Translations under genes and position numbers: made by a program | Origin: Desulfobacterales bacterium | GTDB taxonomy: Bacteria; Desulfobacterota; Desulfobacteria; Desulfobacterales; JAAELO01 | Assembly: GCA_024226555.1 (NCBI GenBank) | Contig: JAAELO010000494.1 | Span: 1-64,000 of the forward strand | DNA: 64,000 nucleotides | Reading direction: 5' to 3' | Notes under the pieces: model-generated | Told to the model about the DNA's origin: nothing | The model's database searches: none | What the model saw: the letters and a program-made list of their open reading frames with translations, nothing else | Shown here: one piece after another, positions 20,401 to 29,700 of the stretch | Position numbering within the stretch: position 1 is the first letter of the stretch | How the letters are laid out: each line of letters opens with the position of its first letter

Positions 20401-22496
20401 ATCTTGTAAAAAATTATTCAGAAAAGTTTTTGGAATTTAGTGAAGTCGAAAAAGATGAAGTTGATAATTCAAAGGGTTCTATTTCTGTTAACAATACAGG
20501 TTTTCAGAAAAAAAATCGTTTTCAAAGGTTAAATCATTCAAACCAGATAACAAAAGGTAGTGAAACAGAAGATATTGCAATAATAGGAATTAGTGGGCGT
20601 TACCCCCTATCAAATACAATGGAAGAATTCTGGGCAAATTTAAAAGCCGGAAACAATTGTATTACTGAAGTCTCCAGCAATCGGTGGAATACTTTATTAC
20701 CTGGAAATGTATCTGAACTTGAATATCAATATCCGGATAAAAAGTATTATGGTGGTTTTTTAGATAATATTAATCGATTTGATCATAGTTTATTTGAAAT
20801 AAGTCAGGATCATGTAATGGAATTATCGCCGGAACTTCGTTTGTTTCTGGAGACTGCGTGGGAAACATTTGAGGATGCAGGATATAACAGGCTTGCAGTT
20901 CAGGATATACAAGCCAGATATCAGATGGGTGTTGGAGTATTTGTGGGTACTATGTACAGTCAGTATTTATGGAATATGCCTTCATTACAACAGGCAAAAC
21001 TGAATTCTAATATGACTGACTGGCAGATCGCTAATCGAACATCCCACTTTTTTAATCTTACTGGCCCAAGTATAATGGTCAACTCAGCTTGTTCAAGTTC
21101 GTTAACAGCAATTCATCAAGCATGCGAAAGTATTAAACTGAAAACATGTTCAATGTGCATTGCAGGAGGAATTAATTTGACTTTAGATCCTTCTAAATAT
21201 GATACATTGCAGCATTCGAATATTTTAGGAAGTGGCAATAAAAGCAAAAGTTTTGGAACCGGAGATGGATATATTCCTGGAGAGGGGGTTGGTGCAGTGT
21301 TATTAAAACCTCTTTCTATGGCTATTAAGGATCATGATCGAATTTATGCAGTGATTAAAAGTAGTTTTGTCAACCATAGTGGCGGACGTCAGATGTATTC
21401 AGCACCAGATCCGAAACAACAGGCACAACTAATTGTAAACTCAATTAAACGATCAGGAATAGATCCTGAAACAATAGGATATATAGAATCAGCAGCTAAT
21501 GGTTCTCCGCTTGGAGATCCGATTGAGATTATTGCTATTACTAATGCATTTGAGCAATATACTGATAAAAAACAATATTGTGCGATGGGTTCTGTAAAAT
21601 CCAATTTGGGACATTTGGAAGCAGCTTCCGGAATATCTCAACTCAGTAAAGTACTCATGCAATTAAAACATCAGACTCTTGTGCCAACGATTAATGCTAA
21701 TCCACAAAATCCAAGTATGACTTTAAAGAATTCTGCATTTTATCTTCAAGAAGAAACTGAATCATGGAATCAAATTAAAGATCAAACAGGAAAAGATTTA
21801 CCACGCAGAAGTATGATTAATTCATTTGGTGCAGGTGGATCATATTCTAATATAATTATTGAAGAATTCGAAAGTAAAACTATTCAAGAGAAGTCAGAGC
21901 TCTCATTTGAAGAGTATCTTATTGTTTTTTCGGCTAAAACTGAATGGAGTCTGATGAAGTATCTTGATAAAATCAGAGAGTTCATAGAAAAGAATTCAAA
22001 TATTGAGATAGCTGATATAGCCGGGACATTGCATAAAATCAACCATAATCTGGATCAAAGAGTAGCTATTGTTGCAACATCCATAAATGAGTTACTCAAA
22101 AAAATAAATCATATATTAGAAACAAGAGAAAGTTTAACGGAATCTATCTATATATCTTCTGATCAAAGGTCGTATTTAACTTCCCTATCTTCATCAACTA
22201 TTGATAAAGCATTGGAGAAAAGGAATTTACAACAATTGGCTGAGCATTGGATAGCTGGTGGCACAATTAATTTCAATCAACTCTATAAAGATTCAAGGAA
22301 TCAGTGGATTACTTTGCCTAAGTATTGCTTTGATCATAACATTGAGTTTGATTTTAAAGAGATTGAGCCTATTGAAAATAATATAGTGGAGTTAAATGAC
22401 GAATTTTATCAAAAACTTTTATTTGGAATATCAAATGGTGAATTATCTGAAGATGAATTTGAAGAAATACTAAAAATATCAGGAAGAGTGAATTAA
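10683..22496 (+). CDS. Trans-AT polyketide synthase, protein 2
   Basis: 3,937-residue modular PKS. Domains by nucleotide: N-terminal docking helices 10683-10790; ACP-like domain without serine 10857-11106; ACP 11178-11445; KS3 11592-12900 (Cys 12120); DH 13461-14340; KR 14370-15620; ACP 15669-15930 (Ser 15795); KS4 16077-17394 (Cys 16608); DH 17949-18820; KR 18860-20095; ACP 20187-20440 (Ser 20298); KS5 20568-21880; C-terminal docking helix 22380-22493. KS3 and KS4 share a VDTMCS active site, unlike the other KSs. KS5 keeps Cys 21090 but has lost the HGTGT histidine, so it should transfer and not extend. ATG at 10683 follows the previous stop by 11 bases behind a short GGGA. Protein 3 starts one base after the stop, consistent with one operon and coupled translation. 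Confidence 0.96.
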   Translation: MNNQLKLLHKQITEKKINLDDAAKKYMLLATKMKNNKNISFSSKDKHYLTAEFNRKDDTHILRDIQFYLKQNLSKLLNIDIEDIDVVTNINEYTEDIVKLTEFISIINKEYNLNLSVISFNEYQSIETFTEYLVEKYKEKLTQQLEVKNKKESTLKEETKSLPEMENDQFKEKAINYFKKLLSSVIKLPANRIDAGAPMEKYGIDSIMVMQLTSQLEKSFGSLSKTLFFEYTNIEELTGYFIKSYRNQLIKLLGTEENDQTSIQNPKNYVNSSMPVSTLVSTRKRSRFVSMSRNSVKEKELSSLDIAVIGVSGQYPKARNVQEYWKNLKNGKDCITEIPEERWDYKLFFDEDKNKFGKTYSKWGGFIDGVDEFDPLFFNISPREAEFIDPQERLFLECVFATIEDAGYTRKSLSIDHGFNSGCSVGVYVGVMYEEYQLYGAQGQIQGMPFALSGSSSSIANRVSYFCNFHGPSMAVDTMCSSSLTAIHLACQSIQQNGCELAIAGGVNVSIHPNKYLMLSQGKFASSKGRCESFGDGGDGYVPGEGVGAVLLKPLSKAIDDGDHIYGIIKATAINHGGKTNGYSVPNPNAQVGVIGQAFKDAGIDAKTISYIEAHGTGTSLGDPIEIAGLTKAFEQDTTEKQFCSIGSAKSNIGHCESAAGIAGITKILLQLKNGQIAPSLHSKSLNPNIDFSKTPFVVQQELTEWKRPVIDDHEMPRRAGVSAFGAGGSNAHVVIEEYISKEVSPFKIAITSNSPAIIILSAKNEERLKELAKQLLEAISIREFSDKNLSDIAYTLQVGREAMEERLGMSVVSIKELEEKLIGFMDGSDDIEDIYRGKVKGNKDALSVFAADEELQEAIEKWIKRKKYTKLLDLWVKGLIFDWNKLYGDTKPRRISLPTYPFAREKFWIPENTTIADNMSGSGIASFLHPLLHQNTSNISEQKFSSTFTGEEFFLSDHVVKGHRIFPGIACLEMARAAIEASTEALENSNVRVRLKNVVWGKPIAMGDEKAQVHIGLFPENNGEIAYEIYSDSGEEDVAVYNQGKAVLYITEDTTTLDIKAIQEECNQTVLSSAQCYETFKAIGLEYGPAHQGIEKIYVGENQILSKLVLPPTVLNTKDQYMLHPGMLDSTLQSSIGFMQGSVDTKTTEQCKLALPSSLQELEILSNCTANMWSWIRYSNGSKPNDKIQKFDIDLCDENGDVCARLKGFSSKVLEGEIELSESSPSIGTLMFEPQWQAQEISMVIESVKYSEHLVILCEPKDVALKSIEKNMKDIHLHVMHSKEKGITKRFQEYSLQIFEEIQRIIKEKPSGRVFIQVVISHGNKEKLFFGLSGLLKTAELENPKITGQVIELDNSEEIVKILQENIRTPYDVQIKYENGKRYAKKFVEVNSSEEINIPWNDKGVYLITGGAGGLGQIFAKEILAKVKDTTLILTGRSELDKDKRARLKELESLGARIDYRQVDVTNKESVINLIQNILEKFKKLDGIIHSAGIIRDNFIFKKNREEFEKVLAPKVTGLVNLDEASKKIPLDFFIFFSSIAGGMGNIGQADYACANAFMDEYSGYRNNLVSSNVRYGKTLSINWPLWKDGGMSVDKETEKILMQSMGMIPMQTLNGIQLFYTGLISDHNQLMVTEGKIRRMRERMFNVSSKIYTDQTNPFPEVDLKLLKEKIVHKIKVLFGRITKINVSQIDIEEPLESYGIDSVMISMLDQKLEDIFSGLSKTLFFEYQTLEALSEYFISDHKHECVKWTGLGGETFNLSRKSTEKKYDVSEFPVLVPLKAGKKIGRNFTATASYGKREPIAIIAISGCFPQAKTLNEYWENLKAGKDCITEIPKERWSLDGFYHSDQKEATEKWKSYSKWGGFIEEFSEFDPLFFNMSPRESMNIDPQERLFIKSCWEVLEDAGYTRDQLTKQFNNRVGVFAGITKTGFDLYGPDLWKQGEDVYPRTSFSSLANRVSYLLNLHGPSMPVDTMCSASLTAIHEACEHLHMGECEMAIAGGVNLYLHPSSYFLLCSQQMLSTDGKCKSFGLGGNGFVPGEGVGTVLLKCLTQAQKDKDNIYAVIRGSGINHGGKTNGYTVPNPKAQTELIRTTIEKAGVDARSISYIEAHGTGTSLGDPIEITGLTKAFEQDTTDKQFCTIGSVKSNIGHCESAAGIAGVAKVVLQLKNQKLVPSLHSKTLNPNIDFSKTPFVVQQELTEWKRPVINGHEVARCAGISSFGAGGSNAHLVIEEYISKKESSSQIVISDNNPAIIVLSTKNEESLKAQAKQLLEAIANREFPDASLPDIAYTLQVGREAMGERLALSVVSIKELEEKLNGFLENRDDIEGLYRGQVKSNKDALSVFAADEDMGNIIDVWIAKRKYPKLLNLWVKGLIFDWKKLYGDEVPNRISLPTYPFARERYWIPENTTSTDNMVGTGVASFLHPLLHQNTSNLSEQKFSSTFTGEEFFLSGHVVKGQRILPGVAYLELARTAVEYATETLREGDTCILLKNVVWLHPIAVGDEKVQVHIRLLPEDNGEIAYEIYCNSGEGDVTVYNQGKALLCAPTNIAKLDIKKIQKECNQRILSSTQCYEAFKAIGLEYGPGHKGIKNIYVGENQVISELTLPSIVSDTKDQYVLHPGMLDSALQSSIGFILGSVDKENAAQVKPALPFALQELEILSNCTTNMWAWIRYSNGSKSDDKIQKIDIDLCDENGKICAQLKGFSSRILEGEVELSESSTAMGTLILESKWKEQEVSIDIEAVEYSEHLVLCIPKDIALENIEKDMKDVNLLVMHSKEKGITDRFKEYSLQIFEEIQRIIKEKPSGRVFIQVVISNENEEKLFCGLSGLLKTAELENPKITGQIIELDNPEEIVKILIENLRTPYDRYIKYENGKRYTSSFVEVEYSEEVNIPWKEKGIYLITGGLGGLGQIFAKEILAKVKNTTLILTGRSELNEDKRAQLKTLESLGARIDYRQVDVTNKGSVNDLMQSIQEEFGKLNGIIHSAGIIRDNFILKKNREEFKEVLAPKVKGLVNLDEASKNMPLDFFVLFSSVAGSMGNMGQADYACGNAFMDAYAEYRNTLLSSNVRHGKTLSINWPLWKNGGMSVDKATENMMQSMGIIPMHTKSGINALYHSFSSGREHVVVMEGNVDLIKEKQLLIRKAKPMSITTSSKIKLSEKASISGNSFQEHVVDFIKNILSDAIKLSPERIQLETPFEKYGVDSIIQLNIIRELEKVTGEVSKTLLFEYSTVQELADYLVKNYSEKFLEFSEVEKDEVDNSKGSISVNNTGFQKKNRFQRLNHSNQITKGSETEDIAIIGISGRYPLSNTMEEFWANLKAGNNCITEVSSNRWNTLLPGNVSELEYQYPDKKYYGGFLDNINRFDHSLFEISQDHVMELSPELRLFLETAWETFEDAGYNRLAVQDIQARYQMGVGVFVGTMYSQYLWNMPSLQQAKLNSNMTDWQIANRTSHFFNLTGPSIMVNSACSSSLTAIHQACESIKLKTCSMCIAGGINLTLDPSKYDTLQHSNILGSGNKSKSFGTGDGYIPGEGVGAVLLKPLSMAIKDHDRIYAVIKSSFVNHSGGRQMYSAPDPKQQAQLIVNSIKRSGIDPETIGYIESAANGSPLGDPIEIIAITNAFEQYTDKKQYCAMGSVKSNLGHLEAASGISQLSKVLMQLKHQTLVPTINANPQNPSMTLKNSAFYLQEETESWNQIKDQTGKDLPRRSMINSFGAGGSYSNIIIEEFESKTIQEKSELSFEEYLIVFSAKTEWSLMKYLDKIREFIEKNSNIEIADIAGTLHKINHNLDQRVAIVATSINELLKKINHILETRESLTESIYISSDQRSYLTSLSSSTIDKALEKRNLQQLAEHWIAGGTINFNQLYKDSRNQWITLPKYCFDHNIEFDFKEIEPIENNIVELNDEFYQKLLFGISNGELSEDEFEEILKISGRVN
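10857..11106 (+). other. Degenerate ACP-like domain lacking the phosphopantetheine serine
   Basis: Between the docking helices and the first true ACP of protein 2 lies a stretch of ACP length with ACP-like helix spacing. Where active ACPs read YG(I/V)DS(I/V), this one reads YTEDIV, with Ile (codon 10971) at the serine position. It cannot carry a phosphopantetheine arm and may be structural, helping the split KS2-DH-KR reach the downstream ACP. The homology call rests on pattern and length only. Confidence 0.65.
11592..15930 (+). other. PKS module 3: KS3-DH-KR-ACP
   Basis: KS3 is complete (VDTMCSSS, EAHGTGT, NIGH). DH has HVVKGHRIFP and DSTLQ. KR has GGAGGLG at about 14910, Ser in FFSS and Tyr in DYACAN; the HSAGIIRD segment has Asp at the position typical of B-type KRs. 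The predicted unit is an alkene if DH is active. Confidence 0.88.
16077..20440 (+). other. PKS module 4: KS4-DH-KR-ACP
   Basis: KS4 has VDTMCSAS (Cys 16608), EAHGTGT and NIGH. DH keeps HVVKGQRILP and DSALQ. KR reads GGLGGLG at about 19398, a small change from the GGAGGLG of its siblings, with FSS and DYACGN retained. ACP Ser is at 20298. Predicted unit: alkene. Confidence 0.88.
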
Positions 22497-23785
22497 AATG
22501 AATGATAAAATTAAAGATTTGTATAAACTGATAAGAGAGCAGAAAGTAAGTAATGAAGATGCTATCAAACAAATTAAGTCTGCAATACATATTGATGATG
22601 AAATCACACCTTCATTGGATTTATGGAATGCAAACCCGACTGTATCTGAGATATACATATATGACGAACCTTATCTTCGTGATCACACTGTTTATGATGA
22701 GCAGGTTCTTTTAGGAGTAACTCATGGAAGCCTGGCGATCAATACATTTTTTAGCCTGTTTCCTGAAGAAAGCAGTGTTCATCTTCATAAGTTAACTTTT
22801 TTTAAACCCGTTGAAGTAAAAAAAGACCAACAAGTAGAAGTTATTGTTGATTCAATAGGAAAAGGTTCAGGAACTGATTTTCAGGTTCTTTATCGTTATG
22901 CGCCATCAGAGACATGGAATTTGACTGCTAACGGGAGTTTACAAAAAACTGTATTAGAAAACCAGGAAACAGATGTAGAGAATCTGAAAGAGAGCTTAAC
23001 AGAGTTCAATGATATCAATAAGATTTATACAAAAAATTCAGTGGTTGGATTGGGAGAAAGCTTCAAAACAATCACTCAGATTTTTACAGGAAATGATCAG
23101 GTTCTTGCGCGGGTTAAATTAAGTAAAACTTCACTGGAAGAAAATCATAGGTATGCTTTACATCCTCTTATTATTAATAGTGCTTTTCTTTCTTTATCTC
23201 CACTGCTGATTTTTATGGGACTTGAAGAAGGTTTCTTACCATTTGGAATAAAAAATGTCTTTTTTAAAAAACATAGTGCAGATGGAATAGAACAGTGCTG
23301 GTTGCTTACTAAATTAGTAAAAAAATCAGGAGAGATGATTCTCTTTGATGTTGATGTGATTAATGATGAATCAAAAGTTATAGCCAATTTTACAGGTTGT
23401 TCTATTAAACGGCTTCGCCCTGTGAATCAGGGTGTTGCAAATGATAGTAAAACCTCTGCTTTAACAGAGCTAAAGCCCCAACTTATGGAAAAGAATAATC
23501 CAATCAGAAATGCAACCAATTTAAGTGGCAAAATTCAAAAATACTTAATCAAAAAATTAGGTAAAATTGTATCTGATAGTTCAAAGTTATCTGACTTAAG
23601 TGTCAATCTAATGGACCTCGGAGTGGAATCAACTCAATTTGTTGCAATGGCTACTGAGATTGAAAAAGAAACAAAGATAGAATTGTACCCAACATTATTT
23701 TTTGAATACCCAAGCATTAAAGAGTTAATCGGGTATTTTGACCAGGAACACCAGGATTCATTTATTCAACTATTTGGAGTTTCAA
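20568..23785 (+). other. Split non-elongating module: KS5(0) on protein 2, EI-like and ACP on protein 3
   Basis: KS5 has VNSACSSS (Cys 21090) but reads ESAANGSPLGDP where other KSs read EAHGTGT; the His position is Ala (21492). Protein 3 opens with a DH-fold domain (about 22600-23420) in which His 22684 is kept, but the Pro of HxxxGxxxxP is Leu, the catalytic Asp is Asn (23176) and the Gln is Leu (23188). An ACP with a GVES serine (23629) follows. KS0 plus a DH relative with Asp to Asn is the known signature of double-bond-shifting (enoyl-isomerase) modules in trans-AT PKSs. Confidence 0.75.
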
Positions 23786-26700
23786 AAAAAACCAAGGTTT
23801 CTGATGCCGTAAACAAAACTGTAGGGATCACTTCACTTAAACCAGCACAGAATAATTCCAGAGTTTCTGATACAGGTTTGAAAAAAGTTGAACGGATACA
23901 AAAGGTTGCATCAAAACCGTCCCATTCAAATGATATAGCTGTGATAGGTTTGAATGGTAATTTTGCAGAAGCTTCTAATGTAAACCAGTTCTGGAACAAT
24001 TTACGTGATAAGAAAAATTTAATGAAGGAAATCCCCATAGATCATTGGGATTATCGCCCATGGTATAATGAAAATCCAAACACAACTAATATGACCTACT
24101 GCAAATGGGGAAGCTTTATTGATGATGTGGATAAATTTGATGCATCTTTTTTTAACATATCCCCTCGGGAAGCAGAGTGGATGGATCCCCAATTACGATT
24201 ACTACTGCAAAGTATTTATGCCACAGGGGAAGATGCTGGTTGTATTAATCAGTTGAGAGGAACGAACACAGGGGTGTTTATTGGGGTTTGTTTCCATGAT
24301 TATGGTGATAAAATTGCTGAGATGAATATTCCTGTTGATCCATATTCGGGAAGTGGAAATGCATCAACAGTAATTGCAAATAGGGTTTCATTTCTATTTG
24401 ATTTTACCGGCCCCAGTATTGCAGTAGATACAGCCTGTTCTTCCTCATTAGTTGCATTACATAATGCTTGTCAGGCCATACGAAATAATGAATGCGATAT
24501 GGCATTTGCAGGGGGGGCAAATTTGCTCCTGTCGTCCCTTCATTATCGATATTTTTGCAGTATTGGTGCATTATCTCCCACTGGTCGCTGTCATACTTTT
24601 GATAAAGATGCAGATGGTTATACTCCGGGAGAATGTATTGCAAGTGTTTTATTGAAACCACTTGATCACGCAAAAAGGGATGGTGATCAAATATATGCAA
24701 TCATCAAAGGTTCAGCTGCTTTACACGGAGGATACACCCCTTCCTTTACAGCTCCAAGTGTTGCCGGGGAAGAAAATGTTATTTTAAAAGCATGGGAAAA
24801 CGCAGGAATTGATCCTGAAACCATTAGCTATATAGAAGCACACGGTACAGGTACAAAGTTGGGAGACCCAATTGAGGTTAACAGTTTAAAAAAAGCATTT
24901 AAGCATTTTACCAAAAAAGAACATTTTTGCGCAATAGGTTCTGCTAAAGCTAATATCGGGCATACTGAAGGTGCAGCCGGAATTGCAGGTTTATTGAAAG
25001 TTATCCTCCAGATGAAGCATCAGCAAATTCCGGCATTACCATTTTTTAAAAAATTGAATCCGTATATTCAGCTGGATAAATCACCATTATATATAAACAC
25101 GGAGAATGGAGAGTGGCAAAGTCCTGAAGGTGTCCCAAGGCGTGCAGGTGTTAGTTCCTTCGGATTTTCAGGTGCCTATGCCCATGTTGTAGTAGAAGAA
25201 TATATATCAGAAAATACTACTCGAGATCAGATTTTTCTTACGAATGAAAATCCGGCATTAATTGTACTATCTGCAAAGAATGAGGATCGTTTAAAAGAAC
25301 AGGCTAAGCAATTGCAGGAAGCAATTATTGAGAGAGAATTTCCTGATGCAAGTCTGTCTGATATAGCGTATACGCTTCAGATTGGACGAGAGGCCATGGA
25401 AGAGCGTCTTGCAATGATTGTGGTAAACATAGAAGAACTTGAAGAAAAGTTAAATAGATTTCTGGATGGAAATGATGATGATATATATCGTGGTCAGCTT
25501 AAGCACAATGAAGATGCCATAACTGTTTTTGATGCTGATGAAGAATTACAGGAAGCAATTGAGAAGTGGATTATAAGAAAAAAATATACAAAACTATTAA
25601 GTTTATGGGTTAAAGGCCTTCTTTTTGATTGGAATAAACTATATGGTGATGTAAAACCCATTCGCATTAGTTTGCCCACTTATCCATTTGCTCTCGAAAG
25701 ATATTGGATACCTGAGAATACAACCAGTGCAGGTAATAAAGCAGGTACAGGTATTGCGTCATTTCTCCATCCATTGTTGCATCAAAATACATCGAATTTT
25801 GAGAAACAGCGATACAGTTCAACATTTACCGGAGAAGAATTTTTTCTAAAAGATCATGTCGTAAAGGGACAGCGAATATTGCCAGGGGTCGCATATCTTG
25901 AGATGGCACAGGCAGCAGTTAAGCAAACAACAGGAACATTGAATGAAGGCGAGACTGGCGTTTTGCTCAAAAACGTTGTGTGGATTCGTCCTATTGTAGT
26001 GGGAGACGAAAAAGTTCAAGTACACATCGGATTGTTTCCTGAAGACAATGGAGAGATAGCTTATGAAATCTATTGCGATTCAGGAGAAGGCGATGTCAAA
26101 GTATACAGTCAGGGAAATGCTCTGTTGTGTATACCTGCTGAAACTACCATAGATATTAAAACAATACAGGAAGAGTGTAATCAAAGTGTTTTTACTTCTA
26201 CTAAATGCTATGAAGCATTTAAATCGATGGGATTAGAATACGGTCCTGGTCATCAAGGGATAGAAAATGTATATGTGGGAGAGAATCAGGTACTTTCAAA
26301 GCTTGTTCTGCCATCCACAGTTTTGGACACCAAAGATCAATACGTCCTTCATCCAGGTATCTTTGATTCAGCACTTCAATCAGCAATTGGATTTATGTTG
26401 GGTTCTGTTGATACAGAGAATACACCGCAAGACAAGCCTGCACTTCCATTTGCCTTGCAGGAGATTGAAATACTAAGTAATTGTACAGCCAACATGTGGG
26501 CATGGGTGAGAGACAGCACTGGAAGTAAACCAGAACACAATATTCAGAAACTCGATATAGATTTGTGTGATGAAAATGGAATTGTTTGCGTACGAATGAA
26601 AGGTTTTTCATCAAGAGTACTTGTAGGTGAAGTTGAGTTTCCAGAATCGTCATCAACTGTTGGAACATTGATGATAGAGCCACAATGGAAAGAGCAGGAA

Positions 26701-29700
26701 ATTTCAATGGATATAGAAGTTGTTGAGTGTACAGAGCATCTTGTACTACTCTCTGATCCGGAATATTTTGCACTTGAAAGTTTTGAAAAGGATATGAAAG
26801 ACGTTAACATTATTGTTATGTGTTCAAAAGAAAAAAGTATTCCTGAAAGATTTGAAGAGTATGCATTTCAAACATTTGAGAAAATACAAAGAATCATCAA
26901 AGAAAAACCGAGTGGAAGAGTATTTATTCAGGTTGTTATTTCTCCCGGAATTGAAGAAAAACTTTTCTGCGGACTATCAGGGCTCTTAAAAACAACAGAA
27001 CTGGAAAATCCAAAGATAACAGGACAGATCATTGAGCTCGATAATTCGAAAGATATAGTAAAAATATTGCAGGAAAACATTCGTACTCCCTATGAAAGGC
27101 ACATTAAATACGAAAATGGGATGAGATACACAGCAAGTTTTGTGGAGGTTGAATCATCTGAAGAAGTAAAAATTCCGTGGAAGGATAAAGGAATCTATTT
27201 AATCACGGGAGGAGCAGGCGGTCTAGGTAATATATTTGCGAAAGAAATACTTACGAAAGTAAAAAATACTACATTGATTCTCACTGGACGATCAAAATTA
27301 GGTGAGGATGTAATAGACCGGTTAAAAGAGGAGTTATTGGGTGCAAGGATTGACTACAGACAGGTTGATGTAACGAATGCGCAATCTGTAATTGATCTAA
27401 AGCAAAGTATACAGGAAGAGTATGGAGAGCTTAATGGCATAATACATAGTGCTGGAGTGGTTCGAGATAACTTCATTCTGAAAAAAACAAGAGAAGAGTT
27501 CGAGGAAGTATTAGCACCGAAAGTAACAGGGCTTGTAAATCTTGATGAAGCATGCAAAAACATGCCCCTTGATTTCTTTATTTTATTTTCTTCTGTAGTC
27601 GGAAGTATGGGTAACATAGGTCAGGCTGATTATGCCTGCGCCAACGCCTTCATGGATGCTTATGCCAGATATCGTAATTTACTCGTATCATCAAATGTTC
27701 GACATGGAAAAACTCTATCGATCAATTGGCCTTTGTGGAAAAATGGAGGAATGAGTGTTGATAAAGAAACAGAACAGAAAATAATGCAAAGCACGGGGAT
27801 AATACCCATGTATACTGCAAGCGGCATAAATGCTTTATATCAAAGTTTTTCATCTGGCAGAGATCAGGTTGTTATTTTGGAAGGAAATGTTGATCTGATA
27901 AAGGAAAAGCAACTTTTGATAAGCACAGCAAAACCTATGCATGCTGTTACAGCATCCAATATTGAAATCACTGAAAAAATCAGTGTATCTGATAATTCTT
28001 TACAAGAAGAAGTGGTAGAATTTATAAAAAAAATAATATCAGAAGTAATAAAGATATCACCTGAAAAGATTCAATTAGAAACACCTTTTGAAAAATACGG
28101 GATTGATTCGATTTCGCAATTAAATCTGATACAAGAGTTGGAGAAGGTAACAGGAGAGGTTTCTAAATCACTACTATTTGAATATAGCACTGTTCAGGAA
28201 TTGGCAGATTATCTTATAAAATATTATTCAGAAAAGTTTTCGAAATTTAGAAAAGTAGAAAAAGGTGAAGCTCAAAATTCAAAAAAAAATATTCTTATAA
28301 ACAGTACAGGTTCTAAACATTCACATTTCCAGAAAAAAAATCGTTTTCAGAGATTAAATGAATCAAACCAGTTATCAATAGATAGTGAAACAGATGATAT
28401 TGCAATAATTGGAATTAGTGGTCGTTACCCCTTATCAAATACAATGGAAGAATTCTGGGCAAATTTAAAAGCAGGGAGCAATTGTATTACTGAAGTCTCC
28501 AGCAATCGGTGGAATACATTATTATCTGGAAAAACATCTGGATTGGAATATCAGTATCCGGAAAAAAAGTATTACGGTGGCTTTTTAGATAATATTAATC
28601 GATTTGATCATAGTTTATTTGAAATTAGCCAGGACCAGGTTATGGACTTATCGCCGGAACTCCGTTTGTTTCTGGAGACTGTTTGGGAAACTTTTGAGGA
28701 TGCCGGATATGCAAGACTTGCAATTCAGGATATACAAGCCAGATATGAGATGGGTGTTGGGGTATTTGTGGGTACTATGTACAGCCAGTATTCATGGAAT
28801 ATGCCTTCATTAGAAATGGCAGGACTACATTCCAATGGGAGTGACTGGCAGATTGCTAATCGAACATCCCATTTTTTTAATCTTACAGGTCCAAGTATTG
28901 CGGTAAATTCAGCCTGTTCCAGTTCTTTAACCGCAATTCATCTGGCGTGCGAAAGCCTTAAGCAGAAAACGTGTTCAATGTGTATTGCAGGAGGAATTAA
29001 TTTGACATTAGATCCTTCAAAATATGACGCATTGGGGCATTTAAATTTTTTAGGAAGTGGCAATAAAAGTAAAAGTTTTGGTACTGGAGATGGATATATT
29101 CCTGGAGAGGGAGTCGGTGCAGTATTATTAAAACCTCTCTCTATGGCTATTAAGGATCATGATCGAATTTACGCTGTCATTAAAAGTAGTTTTATAAACC
29201 ATAGCGGTGGACGGCAGATGTATGCAGCTCCTGATCCGAAACAACAGACACAACTAATTATAAACTCAATTAAACGATCGGGTATAGATCCTGAAACGAT
29301 CGGGTATGTTGAATCAGCAGCCAATGGTTCACCACTTGGAGATCCGATTGAGATTATTGCTCTTAATAATGCATTCGAGCAATATTCTGATAAAAAACAA
29401 TATTGTGCCATTGGTTCAGTGAAATCCAACTTGGGACACTTGGAAGCAGTTTCCGGAATATCTCAACTCAGTAAAGTACTTATGCAATTAAAACATCAGA
29501 CTCTTGTGCCAACGATAAATGCGAGTCCCAGAAATCCAGGAATAAATATTGACAATACTGCATTTTATTTTCAGGAAAAAACCGAGACATGGAATCAGAT
29601 TAAGGATCCACTATCAGGAAGCGCTCTACCCAGGCGAAGTATGGTCAATTCATTTGGCGCGGGAGGAGCGTATGGAAATCTCATTATTGAAGAATATGCA